Shown: in pieces, positions 54,540-64,000 of the stretch
How the letters are laid out: each line of letters opens with the position of its first letter
Position numbering within the stretch: the stretch's first letter is position 1
Origin: Drosophila miranda
Lineage: Eukaryota; Arthropoda; Insecta; Diptera; Drosophilidae
Assembly (NCBI RefSeq): GCF_003369915.1
Contig: NW_022881603.1
Location: 36,541,124-36,605,123 of the forward strand
DNA length: 64,000 bases
Reading direction: 5' to 3'
Notes under the pieces: model-generated
What the model was told of the DNA's origin: nothing
Seen by the model: the letters and a program-made list of their open reading frames with translations, nothing else
Databases searched by the model: none
Made by a program: the position numbers and the translations under genes

Positions 54540-54752
54540 CTTCTGGATATAATAATGATCCGCTCTGATTAAGCAATCTCTAGATCATTCTCTATAATTT
54601 TCTTCAGTCACCATATTTGTTTGCGCTCTACCTCTTATAGTCTCTGAGATCTCGCCGCTCATCAAGGTTGGCATACGGAAATACAGACATGACTGTATCG
54701 ACTTTGCTATTGCTGCTAAACACAGAAACGCTTCCTTTTATACTCGGGTATA
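54540..54752 (-). mobile_element. worn ISY/DINE-1 helitron remnant
   Basis: Blocks ATAATGATCCG, CATTCTCTATAATTTTC, TCTTATAGTCTCTGAGATCT and the end CTTTTATACTCGGGTATA recall the helitron copies but are much diverged and collapsed. An old insertion beside the 3' end of cbs. Confidence 0.5.
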
Positions 54753-54981
54753 AAAAGCCCATTTGGAGATGATATGGTTTACATAAATGGTTTTTATTTA
54801 TAAAAATCACAACGGTAGAAATTAATAATACTATTTAACAAAAAGGAATGCTTATTGATGAACAAAATAACACAGTGAGGCGTATGTAGTTTGTACATAT
54901 GCATGAACATTATGAATTTGACTACAGACGAAGACAAATAGATACGTGAAATATTGCAAAGGGCGAATATTGGAAGGTATT

Positions 54982-57163
54982 TTAAGCAGGTTTCATGCCA
55001 AACCAACTCATTTTCCAATTCAATGTGTCGTGTAACAGTTTTTCTTCCACAGATGTCAGCTGCAGTAAAGTGGAGACGGCACGGATGAGGTGACGGGCTT
55101 CGACCTAACAGGAAGCATGCAAACAGATGGATATAGGATACATATACTATGATGAGCAAGCAGATAATTTAACATACCTCTCGACTTGTTAAGAACTTCA
55201 CAACAACATGCTTTAGATATTGGAAATTGACATCGTCCATTATGATGCAGTTGGCTTTGTCGCCGCCTGCAAGCGACTCGAGCGCTGTGCTATGGTTCCT
55301 ATAGGGAGTTATAGCTTGATGATGGGATTCACTCTCTGAGGAGATTTGCGAGCTGCGGAATTCCTTTTGCATGGTTTTTTTCAGATCTACCAATCTCTGA
55401 TTAAGCGTTTTTATTGTCTGATTTCCGGCAAAGCATAGAAACATTGAGTCTAAGTACCACGAATACTTCACTTCCATCTCACCTTATTTTTCTCCATGAT
55501 CTCCAGCTGTACTGCTTCATACTTAGCAAGCTTCTGGATATTTTCCTCTGCCGCACTGCTAACCTGCTGCAGGGCTTTCTGGGCCTCGCCCATGTCATTT
55601 TCAAGCTGCTTAGTTCTATCCTGCAATTCGATCGCTTCGATGCGCTCGAGGCGCAGTTGCTGCCGTAGTATATCTTCGCTTTGAGAGATCTCCGCATTTC
55701 GAAGTATTGACGTCATTTTCTCCTCGCGTTCGACTTCCAATTGGATGAGGGTCTCCTCGAGTTGGTCTTGCTTTTCGCTCAGCTGTGTTCGCAGCTTCCT
55801 TGCCACCTGCACGGCATTTGTGGCATATTCGCCAAATCTGTCGTCGGCTGCCGCGAGACGTGCCTTGAGATCTTTAACCTCTGTTTCCAAAATTTGCTAA
55901 GAAAATTCAATTCGTTTACGAAATCACCATCACACAAGTGTAATGTGTAACACTCACAGATTTGTTTCGCTCAAAGATGATTTGCTGCTCATTCTCCTCT
56001 CGACACTCCTTCAGTGCCAGATTCAGCTCATCGATCTCCTCCTCCAGTAGCCTGACCTACACTCAAATTGCGTAAACAAGGTATAAGAATACTGGTAATG
56101 GTATATTAATGATTACCTTATCATCTCGTTGTTTCACTTCGTCAATGGCTTTCTCCAGCTCAAATGCCACTTGCTTGCGAGTCTCTATGGCATCGTCTCG
56201 TGCCTTGAGCGCCTTGCGCTTCTCAGTCGTTTCCTCTGCCACTTGCTTTGATAGTCGACTAACTTGCGTTTCCAGCGCCAGGTTCTGTCCACTCCAAGAA
56301 CCCTTGATATCGGACAGCTGCAGGTGGGCCTCTTCCAGGTGCTGCTCGAGCAGTTTGTGCTCTCGTATGAGTGCCTGCACTTGCTGCTCTGGGCTAAGCT
56401 TGGTGAGGGATTCCATTCGAGACTCCTCTACTATATTCATGCGCAGCTTTAGATTTCTGTTCTCCTCTTGCACAGTCGCCAGGGTGGTGGTCAGAAGATT
56501 CTTTTCCTGCTGCGTGCCATGTCGCAGGCGCTGCAGCTCATCGCGCAGCTCTTCTGCAACTGATTCAATCGGTTGCAGGCGTTCCAGTTCCTCGGACAGA
56601 TTCTCAATTTGCTGACTATGCTGACGCATCGAACCCATTCGATCCACGGCTTCTTGCTCGCGGAAGATAAGGAGATTTTTCAACTTGTCTATTTCCACTT
56701 GCTGTAGATTTTGAATCTTTTCCTGCCCCTCGCAGTACATATCCTTCTGGGTTTGGGCCACTCTAACGCTCTCCAATAGGATCTCGTTGGTCTTGTCGAC
56801 GCGCATCTTTTCCTCCTGCAGCTGCAGCAGGCTCTGGCTGAGACTGGACACTTTGGTGGTGAGCTCACTGCATTGGCTACGCAACTGGCACAGTTGTTCA
56901 GACTTTAACAGATGTTAACAGAAGAACAGACGTTATACCATACTCGCAGTGTTTATACACACAAAAATAGACTTTTTGCCTCTTACCTCGTTGTAGATAC
57001 TGCCACCGCCCACATCATCAGCCGAGTTGGAATTAATGCTAACTCGGCGGCTCCGTAGCCGATAATTATTGTTGTTAGTATAGCGCTGCTGGGGCTGGGA
57101 TGCCGACGTAGACACATCTTCGCCGGTCTCCTCCTTGATTTTGTTTTTCAGCGTCGCAAACAT
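54982..57163 (-). CDS. cbs: Golgin-97, trans-Golgi GRIP-domain golgin
   Basis: Six exons: 57163-56987, 56902-56117, 56056-55958, 55896-55483, 55417-55178, 55104-54982; all introns are phase 0 with GT/AG ends, giving 612 residues. N-terminus MFATLKNKIKEETGED is the short amphipathic start shared with golgin-97. Residues about 60-530 are coiled coil (for example LEEEIDELNLALKECREENEQQ). The last 50 residues are a GRIP domain (VNFQYLKHVVVKFLTSRE, then ARHLIRAVSTLLQL, ending WKMSWFGMKPA), which binds Arl1-GTP at the trans-Golgi and tethers endosome-derived vesicles. Human GOLGA1 is 767 residues; the fly form is shorter in the coil. D. melanogaster cbs (centrosomin's beautiful sister) lies next to cnn. 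No lesion found. Confidence 0.93.
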
Positions 57164-57628
57164 TCTGATTACTGCTGATATTACGAGGCCAGGCGGGCAG
57201 TGCCGTCCTCCTGCTGTTGCGAATCGAATCTTTTTGTGTATGCCTGCGAATCCAAGCAAAGCTAATGGAATGGTCTATCTGCGTGGGTGGCCGCTCAGTA
57301 AACGTGCCCCTGGAGTGTTTATAGCATTTAATGTGCTACTTGTTTATCAGAAATATGTAAATTCTTTTTTTTTTTTTTTAGGGTTTAAGTTACCAAGCTA
57401 CACGTGAGTAGCGTGGGATTATTTGGCCGCCCGCCTTTTGAAGGTGGAAATTGCCAAGTCAAAGAATAGAAGATGTTGGAGTACTGTTTATAGCTTTACA
57501 TCAATTTCGTCGATGAAGTCAATTAGTGTTTGGTACGCGCTGATGTTTTCTTTTTCAAAGAATTTGTAAATATCATTATATTTTCTTAGAGATGGGAAGT
57601 TTTGCCTTGTTGTGTTGTACCACTAACC
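57164..57628. other. cbs upstream region
   Basis: 465 bases between the cbs ATG and the inverted repeat. Should hold the cbs 5' UTR and promoter. A T13 run lies at 57365-57379. No TATA box or DRE recognised. Confidence 0.4.
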
Positions 57629-58265
57629 ATACAGTATATAGATGTGCCAGTTCATACAACTAAAGCGTCACACACTGGCTAGCGCGTTCAGTACCCCAGA
57701 GTGACGTCATCATGAGAGAGAGAGCGAAGAGAGAACATCTTTGCATGTGTTAGTACACACGCAATATGTTTCGACAAAAATATGTGATTGTATGCTTTTT
57801 CAGATTTTTTTGAACTCTCTCAGGTCTGGTTCTGTTTTGCCACCAGCATGTTTTAGTGTATGGGTGCACATGCATTCTCACGTACTTTGCGTGCGTGTGT
57901 TTAGTATTGCTAGCCGCTAGAACTGAAATTTGAGTTTGGTTCTTGTTTTGGGTCTTTTGATGGACTGACCTACCGCCACAAAATAAATGAAGAATGGGCA
58001 GGGGGTGGGGGTATGGTACACTAGGGCGCGGGAAATGAAATAAAAGCTGTTATTTGTTTGATTTATACCACAAAATATAAAATATTACAATAATATAATT
58101 ACACATTTATTTCCTTATTTTAAAAGGGTTTATTATAAATTATAAAACTTATGCAAACGCCGTCGGTTCTCGACTTTTTTGTTTATTATAACTAAAACAA
58201 TGATGTATCTAAATATACAATATAAGAAAAAATATATATATACTTAAATAAATATGCATAAATAT
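57629..58265 (+). repeat. left arm of a large inverted repeat
   Basis: CCATACAGTATATAGATGTGCC onward to GCATAAATAT, about 635 bp. Its reverse complement is at 61480-62098 with only scattered differences and one 24-bp indel near 58148-58172. Noncoding; contains GACGTCATCATGAGAGAGAGAG and a (CA)n-like stretch. Confidence 0.88.
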
Positions 58266-58807
58266 AAATGGAATTGGTTTTACATACATATATTTCAAAT
58301 CAATTGTCAATCGCGCGGTTTCCGACGGGAATCTGCAAAGCAAAATTTAGATGCCGGTCGCACCTTGAATACTCTCATGGACAATACCCATACATTTTAT
58401 AATTCAATTATAAAATATCTTATGTACATACACATGTACATAAATATTAAAGTTTATTACATTCGTATATTTTGTTTTGATATATTTAATCGGCATTTCG
58501 AGACAAAGTCTCACAAATTCAATTTAAAAAGAAGCATAGTACAAAAATGTATAATTTTAACGTCAAAATAGATAAGCATGCAGACTGGTTTAAATTTTCC
58601 GATCCGTGCTTTGTACACCGAAATCATCTGCTCAATCAGTTTGTTTTGATTTTGATTAGAAAAAATTGTAAATGGTTAACAGATAGGATGATAGGGAATC
58701 AAAATGAAAATCATACGAGAAGAAGCTCAAAATTTGGCGGCAGTAGGATTTTTTATTTCATTTTACAAAATGTATGTAAGTTAACGACAAAGTTGCCAAA
58801 ACACCAG

Positions 58808-58956
58808 CAACCGACACGAGCCGCTCCAGATCGCCAAAACTGCTGGATCAGCGTCTGGACGATATCCGCCAACGGCGAGGGATTCCGAGAAATACCTCGC
58901 GACGGCTGAACTGCTGTCGTTGCATCGCTGCAACATTCCGCGGTCGCGAACCCACA
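58808..58956 (+). other. exon-like open segment inside the inverted-repeat spacer
   Basis: A 75-codon frame with balanced, charged composition (SRSRSPKLLDQRLDDIRQ..., RRLNCCRCIAATFRG) in otherwise AT-rich DNA. An AG at 58806-58807 and a donor ACA then GTAAGA at 58957 would make a 149-bp exon. GC content and codon choice look coding. I do not recognise the protein; it may be a captured or orphan exon. Confidence 0.35.
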
Positions 58957-59320
58957 GTAAGAATAGGGCCTCAAAATATATTGAAAAGTAGTCTTTAATT
59001 ATTCGTCAAATAAAGAACACGGACTTCGTCCGCAAGAAAACTCAATACGTTGAATTTATTAATATAAAAATTTAACTTGTATAAGTTTATTATATTTTGC
59101 TTATTTTTTATTTTCATTTACATATATGTATGTATCTAACAGATTTAATTTTAGGCGGGGAACATGGATGTGAACATGGAACATGGATTAATTTTTGACC
59201 CCATTTAATATATAATGGCCTCCTCGTGGTGTTCCCTGGGTACCGATCTTCAATCGGGAGCCAATTTGAGCGGCGACTTTAAGTACATTGTATGTATGTA
59301 TTTACGTACATATGTATATA
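58957..59320. other. AT-rich spacer, no gene recognised
   Basis: AT-rich DNA with TATGTA/TACATA repeats leading to the TA target of the Tc1-like element. No reading frame of note. Confidence 0.5.
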
Positions 59321-59714
59321 CAGTATGTCTATTAATTGTTTGCAAAATGTAAAAAGGCACATAAGTTTGACTTCAACATGGAAAATATGAGTAAAGGCAT
59401 AAGTTGGGGGAATTTTTTTTATTAACTGTTATCAAAATGTGTTTAAGCTGTAGGTATGACGAAAAAAAAGGGCAAAATTCCAAGACACACGGTAAAGAAA
59501 TTAAAAAAAAAACAAAAAAGCGGCATGTATGACTCTGTCTATTAATTCTTTGCAATATGTAAACACTGATTGAAAGAAGACGAAGGAAAAACAAACGGGA
59601 CATCAAAATCAAAAACGATCAGACGCGTGCTTTTCTTAAGTCTTCTTTGCAGTCATTCGTTTACAAATTTTCTTGCATTCAGTTCAGTTTCTTGTGTTAT
59701 TTGAAGTTTTAGCA

Positions 59715-60091
59715 ATGCCCGGTAAACGAACCGAAGATAATCTGATACAATTGGTTTATTTTAATTATGGCAAAGGAAAGACAGCTAAAGAGTTGGCCAA
59801 GATGTTCAATATTAAGTTGAGAACAGTCTATAATATTATTAATCGTGCGGAAAAAGAAAATAGGCTGGAATTGCAGACCTCTACCGGCAGACCAAAGAAG
59901 CTTTCTCGGCGGGATTGCTCGAAAATATTGAAAACCGTGGAAAATAAGCCTCAAACAAGCCTCAGAGAGTTGGTCAATGATATAAAAATTAATCTAAACA
60001 AGACCGTTTGCCCTGAGACTGTGCGAAAAGTTTTAAATGTCCACAGATATTCCTCACACGTGGCAAGGAAGAAGCCGTTACTATCCACAGC
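59715..60091 (+). pseudogene. Tc1-like transposase N-terminal half, left arm
   Basis: From MPGKRTEDNL: a paired-type helix-turn-helix (GKTAKELAKMFNIKLRTVYNII), the GRPKKLS AT-hook-like link and a second helix-turn-helix (TSLRELVNDIKINLNKTVCPETVRKVL). Then the frame runs into the spacer in antisense and stops at 60188. DNA-binding part only. Confidence 0.8.
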
Positions 60092-60099
60092 TTGCCAAA

Positions 60100-60657
60100 T
60101 TTCACAGTGGGCACAATGTTCTTTGACTGGAGGGCTGTATTCGGCTTACGCCAAACTTTTCCAGGCCCATCATTATAATACAGCATGATCTTGGTTTCGT
60201 CACAAAAAATCACGTCGTTCCAGTACTCGAGAGACTTGTCAACATTAAATATCGCAAAGTTTAAGCGTTTCTCAATATTAGCTGTGGATAGCAACGGCTT
60301 CTTCCTTGCCACGTGTGAGGAATATCTGTGGACATTTAAAACTTTTCGCACAGTCTCAGGGCAAACGGTCTTGTTTAGATTAATTTTTATATCATTGACC
60401 AACTCTCTGAGGCTTGTTTGAGGCTTATTTTCCACGGTTTTCAATATTTTCGAGCAATCCCGCCGAGAAAGCTTCTTTGGTCTGCCGGTAGAGGTCTGCA
60501 ATTCCAGCCTATTTTCTTTTTCCGCACGTTTAATAATATTATAGACTGTTCTCAACTTAATATTGAACATCTTGGCCAACTCTTTAGCTGTCTTTCCTTT
60601 GCCATAATTAAAATAAACCAATTGTATCAGATTATCTTCGGTTAGTTTACCGGGCAT
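60100..60657 (-). pseudogene. Tc1-like transposase N-terminal part plus first catalytic Asp, right arm
   Basis: Same DNA-binding part as the left arm, read on the minus strand from MPGKLTEDNL at 60657, continuing through the spacer with NIEKRLNFAIFN, the first catalytic Asp in VIFCDETKIMLY and GKVWRKPNTALQ. Beyond about 60091 the frame enters the opposite arm in antisense. Second Asp and Glu absent. Confidence 0.8.
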
Positions 60658-61051
60658 TGCTAAAACTTCAAATAACACAAGAAACTGAACTGAATGCAAG
60701 AAAATTTGTAAACGAATGACTGCAAAGAAGACTTAAGAAAAGCACGCGTCTGATCGTTTTTGATTTTGATGTCCCGTTTGTTTTTCCTTCGTCTTCTTTC
60801 AATCAGTGTTTACATATTGCAAAGAATTAATAGACAGAGTCATACATGCCGCTTTTTTGTTTTTTTTTAATTTCTTTACCGTTTGTCTTGGAATTTTGCC
60901 CTTTTTTTCGTCATACCTACAGCTTAAACACATTTTGATAACAGTTAATAAAAAAAATTCCCCCAACTTATGCCTTTACTCATATTTTCCATGTTGAAGT
61001 CAAACTTATGTGCCTTTTTACATTTTGCAAACAATTAATAGACATACTGTA

Positions 61052-61479
61052 TATTATTGCCGAGCCGGCAACGCCTCCAAATCTGGGGCCGTACGTTTGA
61101 TAAGCCTCCCGCGTTCAATAGGCCTCCCGTGGTTTGTTCTTCAAGTTGGTTTTATTCAGGTGTTTCATTTACAATATCGGGGCGGGTTGTTAAACTATGG
61201 GAGCTAGAGCTAAAAAACTTGTACCGCTTCAGTAAACTTTTTCCGCTGCCTTTCTTTTCGTTCTTCCTCTTCATGGCCTATAGCTGCCGTTCGCCCTGAT
61301 TAACCCTTTGCTCGGCGCGGTTAATGTTTGTGCTGTTAACGTCTGTGCTGTTAGGCGCAGTGATATTTAGAGCTGTTAGGCGCAGTGATATTTAGAGCTG
61401 CCACTGCGGTTTCTGCCGTAACATATATGTAGTTACATATATGAACATTCTTAAGGCATATCCTCTATTTATAGAAAGA
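61052..61479. other. spacer right of the palindrome, no gene recognised
   Basis: Mixed-composition DNA with a 26-bp tandem duplication (TTAGGCGCAGTGATATTTAGAGCTG, about 61351-61400). No convincing frame. Confidence 0.5.
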
Positions 61480-62098
61480 AATATATATATTTATGCAAAT
61501 TTATATAAGTATATATATATTTTTTCTTATATTGTATAATTAGATACATCATTGTTTTAGTTATAATAAACAAAAAAGTCGAGAATTTAATTTATAATAA
61601 ACCTGTTTAAAATAAGGAAATAAATGTGTAATTATATTATTGTAATATTTTATATTTTATGGTATAAATCAAACAAATAACAGCTTTTATTTCATTTCCC
61701 GCGCCCTAGTGTACCATACCCCCACCCCCTGCCCATTCTTCATTTATTTTGTGGCGGTAGTTCAGTCCATCAAAAGACCCAAGACAAGAACCAAACTCAA
61801 ATTTCAGTTCTAGCGGCCAGCAATACTAAACACACACACGCAAAGTACGTGAGAATGCATGTGCACCCATACACTAAAACATGCTGGTGGCAAAACAGAA
61901 CCGGACCTGAGAGAGTTCAAAAAATCTGAAAAAGCATACAATCACATATTTTGTCGAAACATATTGCGTGTGTACTAACACATGCAAAGATGTTCTCTCT
62001 GCGCTCTCTCTCTCATGATGACGTCACTCTGGGGTACTGAACGCGCTAGCCAGTGTGTGACGCTTTCGTTGTATGAACTGGCACATCTATATACTGTA
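61480..62098 (-). repeat. right arm of the large inverted repeat
   Basis: Reverse complement of 57629-58265, ending CTATATACTGTATGG at 62098, immediately before the LOA tail repeats. Confidence 0.88.
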
Positions 62099-62154
62099 TG
62101 GTTAGGTTAGGTTAGGTTAGGTTGAGGCGGCTGCCGGGCTCGCTCGGAACCCGT

Positions 62155-62188
62155 CACACTTAGGCCGGTTTCGGCCCGTTGTGATACC
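62155..62188 (-). other. stem-loop in 3' UTR of second LOA element
   Basis: On the minus strand CACAACGGGCC, loop GAAACC, GGCCTAAGTG. Same position and flanks as 32537-32566 with changed but still pairing stem bases. Identical 34-mer at 49111-49144. Confidence 0.55.
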
Positions 62189-62227
62189 GCATAGGATCAT
62201 TTCCTTCCTGCGTTGTGAGACTTCCTG

Positions 62228-63997
62228 TCAGCAATTATCCCAGCCAGATGCTCTCACAAAGTTCGCTATCCTCCTGGGACATAGTTTGGACATCTCTGAG
62301 ATGTCGTGTAGAAAGGCTGAGCCCAGGTGCTGTAGCCTTCTTCTGCTGAGAGCTGGGCAGGAGGAGAACAGATGTTCCACTGTCTCCTCCTCTTCCTCGT
62401 CTCTACAGCTGCGACAAAAATCGTTATGTGGGGCCCCCAGCCTGTTAGCGTGGGTGCCTATTAGCCAGTGTCCCGTGAGGGAACGTGTGACCACGCTGCA
62501 CCTTTTCCTGCTTAACTTGAGGAGCTCGGAGGTGCGCTTCATGTCCATGGTCGGCCATGTTTGCCGAGTTGTGCGACATCGTGGCACTGTTTGCCACATA
62601 TCGTTGTTTAGTCGCTTGTATTGCTCCCTTATAATGAGCTTACAGGTGGCCATTGGCATACAGATATCCTCCTTGTCTTGGAGAAGGGGGATTGTAGTGC
62701 CAGATCTGGCCAGCTCGTCCGCTATACAGTTGCCCTCGATGTCCCGGTGGCCCGGGACCCAAATCAGGCTAATAGCAAATTGCTGAGCCATCTCGTGCAG
62801 AGATTTGCGGCAGTCTGCCACGGTGGCCGAGTTCGAGGAAATCGCGCTCAGCGATTTGATCGCAGCCTGGCTGTCGCTATAAATGTTTAGCTTGGTTGCC
62901 GTGACGGCAGCCGCTTGTAGGCAGTCTAGAGCCTCCCTGATTGCTATGACTTCCGCTTGAAAGACACTGCAATGATCTGGGAGTCTGAAGGAATGCCTTA
63001 TGCTTAGCTGTTCAGAGTAGATTCCCCCTCCGACTCTGTCGTCCAGCTTTGATCCATCTGTGAAGATGTTTATGGCCCCATCTGGGCCTGGGAGTCCCTC
63101 GAGCCATTCGTCTCTGTGAGGGATGATTGTGTCGAAGGGAGTGTCTGTGTACTCTCTTGGAACTTGGTAGTCTGTTTTTGAGGGGACGGTACTGCTATTA
63201 TTTAATATGGCTGAGTGACCTATGCACTGTGTCACCCATTGATCTGAGTCTCTTAGACGTATTGCTGCTGCTTCTGCCCGTTCCTTTCCTGCGAGGTCAA
63301 GGCTCTGTAGGCATAGGATGGCATTTAGCGCATCATTTGGGGTGGTGCGAAGAGCTCCGCTGATGCATAGGGCGGCAGTCCGCTGGACTTTGCCCAGTTG
63401 CTTGGTGATCGCCCTTTTTGATAGGGCCGGCCACCACACCGTAACTCCGTAGAGTAGTATTGGTCTAACTATAGCTTGATATATCCATTGGACTATGCTT
63501 GGGTTCATACCCCATCTTAGCCCAATAGCTTTTTTGCATGTGTAGAGTGCAGTCATTGCCTTCTTCACTCTGTCTTTGACATTCAGGTTCCAGCTAAGCT
63601 TCTTGTCAATTACCAACCCTAAGTAACTGGCACTGTCGCTAAAGGAGAGCCTGCATCCTTGTAGTATTGGAGGGTTGAGGGGCGGGACCTTGTATTTATT
63701 TGTGAATAGTACGAGTTCCGTTTTTGAGGGATTTACTCCCAGACCGCGCGATTCTGTCCAATCCGACAGTTGCGCTAGCTTTGTGGACATTAAGTCGCAC
63801 AGTGTTTGGGGGTATTTCCCCGAGAAGATAATCGCAACGTCGTCCGCATAGGCCACGACATTGCAGCCCCCCCCTTCTAGGTCACATAGAATCTTGTTGA
63901 CTGCTATGTTCCACAGAAGAGGAGACAGGACACCACCTTGCGGGGTGCCTCTGTTGACATACCTTGACTGGGCGGACGATCCCATCGATGATGTCAC
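62228..63997 (-). CDS. LOA-clade ORF2, RT to C-terminus (5' end outside window)
   Basis: 589 codons with no lesion, entering from beyond the right edge. RT palm is present: RGTPQGGVLSPLLWN, AYADDVAIIF (near 63830-63860), GLGVNPSKTELVLF, YLGLVIDKKLSW. RNase H follows near residues 310-440 (NIFTDGSKLD, EVIAIREAL, IYSDSQAAIKSL, GHRDIEGNCIADELARS). The C-terminus has a Cys/His motif (FCRSCRDEEEEETVEHLFSSC). The endonuclease is off-window. As far as seen this copy could be coding-competent. Confidence 0.85.
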   Translation of the reverse strand: MTSSMGSSAQSRYVNRGTPQGGVLSPLLWNIAVNKILCDLEGGGCNVVAYADDVAIIFSGKYPQTLCDLMSTKLAQLSDWTESRGLGVNPSKTELVLFTNKYKVPPLNPPILQGCRLSFSDSASYLGLVIDKKLSWNLNVKDRVKKAMTALYTCKKAIGLRWGMNPSIVQWIYQAIVRPILLYGVTVWWPALSKRAITKQLGKVQRTAALCISGALRTTPNDALNAILCLQSLDLAGKERAEAAAIRLRDSDQWVTQCIGHSAILNNSSTVPSKTDYQVPREYTDTPFDTIIPHRDEWLEGLPGPDGAINIFTDGSKLDDRVGGGIYSEQLSIRHSFRLPDHCSVFQAEVIAIREALDCLQAAAVTATKLNIYSDSQAAIKSLSAISSNSATVADCRKSLHEMAQQFAISLIWVPGHRDIEGNCIADELARSGTTIPLLQDKEDICMPMATCKLIIREQYKRLNNDMWQTVPRCRTTRQTWPTMDMKRTSELLKLSRKRCSVVTRSLTGHWLIGTHANRLGAPHNDFCRSCRDEEEEETVEHLFSSCPALSRRRLQHLGSAFLHDISEMSKLCPRRIANFVRASGWDNC

Positions 63998-64000
63998 CGT

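Larger units (their letters stand above)
59321..61049. mobile_element. palindromic, internally deleted Tc1-like transposon
   Basis: Flanked by TA (59319-59320 and 61050-61051). Left arm 59321-60091 and right arm 60281-61049 are near-perfect reverse complements (about 770 bp), separated by a 189-bp unique spacer. Each arm has the terminal CAGTATGTCTATTAATTG motif and a second internal copy (near 59538), an IR/DR pattern, plus the transposase N-terminal half. The region with the second Asp and the Glu is absent, so it cannot make transposase. It would need a related intact element to move. Confidence 0.85.
62099..64000 (-). mobile_element. second LOA-clade retrotransposon, 3' part
   Basis: Minus-strand element whose 3' tail of about four AACCT units (62099-62123 on the plus strand as GGTTA repeats) abuts the inverted repeat. 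3' UTR with the GGGCC/GGCCT stem-loop (62155-62188), then ORF2. The 5' part lies beyond the window. About 60 percent identical at protein level to the element at 26997-32625, so a different family of the same clade. Confidence 0.8.

Noticed and set aside
58254..58571. 105-codon frame in the inverted-repeat spacer
   Set aside because: Very AT-rich, dominated by Ile, Tyr and Phe as expected of random AT DNA, and starts inside the repeat arm.
62099..62123. GGTTAGGTTAGG repeats resembling insect telomere DNA
   Set aside because: They are the 3' tail of a LOA-clade element, as the AACCTAACC at 32611-32625 ends the other one. Drosophila telomeres do not use such repeats.

Overview
This is a transposon-choked piece of a Drosophila genome. 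Most bases belong to nested mobile elements. The few unique islands carry recognisable fly genes: mRpL53 (broken), Rpn13 and the golgin gene cbs/Golgin97 (both apparently intact). I recall all three D. melanogaster counterparts as lying near 50A-50C on 2R (Muller element C). Short ISY/DINE-1 (mini-me type) helitrons, LOA-clade retrotransposons and Ulysses/Osvaldo-like LTR elements suggest the obscura group. A Muller C fragment with a decaying gene in dense nested TEs fits a degenerating copy such as the neo-Y of D. miranda, but that is inference.

Layout. 1-12193: one 412/mdg1-clade LTR retrotransposon (5' end outside the window) interrupted four times: an mdg3-like LTR element in pol (664-5987, TSD ATTT), an ISY/DINE helitron (8267-9382), and a Tc1-like element (9665-11290) plus a 1360/hoppel-like element (11304-12028) in its 3' LTR. 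12194-15551: unique DNA with mRpL53 and a downstream micropeptide reading frame, both damaged. 15552-16791: a second 1360-like element (TSD CTTTAAT) holding a partial helitron. 16792-21359: unique DNA with Rpn13 on the minus strand and a DRE pair upstream of it.

21360-51906: a single 30.5 kb nest flanked by TSD AATA. The host is a plus-strand Ulysses/Osvaldo-like LTR element (A). Its 5' LTR was hit by a minus-strand relative (B, 21759-36142, TSD GAGT) and by an R1-clade retrotransposon (36359-38656, TSD ACGTATAC). B holds a helitron (26693-33376), which holds a full-length LOA-clade retrotransposon (26997-32625, 12-bp TSD) with one stop codon in ORF2. A's 3' LTR was broken by two opposed helitrons, the second carrying a complete BEL/Pao element (45121-51464, 474-bp LTRs, TSD GCCAG).

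51911-57628: short unique stretch, a decayed PIF/Harbinger transposon (52541-54394), a worn helitron remnant and cbs (six exons, minus strand). 57629-62098: a pair of about 0.63-kb inverted repeats around a spacer that holds a palindromic, internally deleted Tc1-like element (59321-61049, TSD TA). 62099-64000: the 3' part of a second LOA-clade element on the minus strand, running off the window.

The cellular genes form no pathway together: Rpn13 is a proteasome ubiquitin receptor, mRpL53 a mitoribosomal protein and cbs a trans-Golgi golgin. No tRNA, rRNA, CRISPR or bacterial-type operon was seen. Family names rest on motifs and remembered element features, not on a database search.
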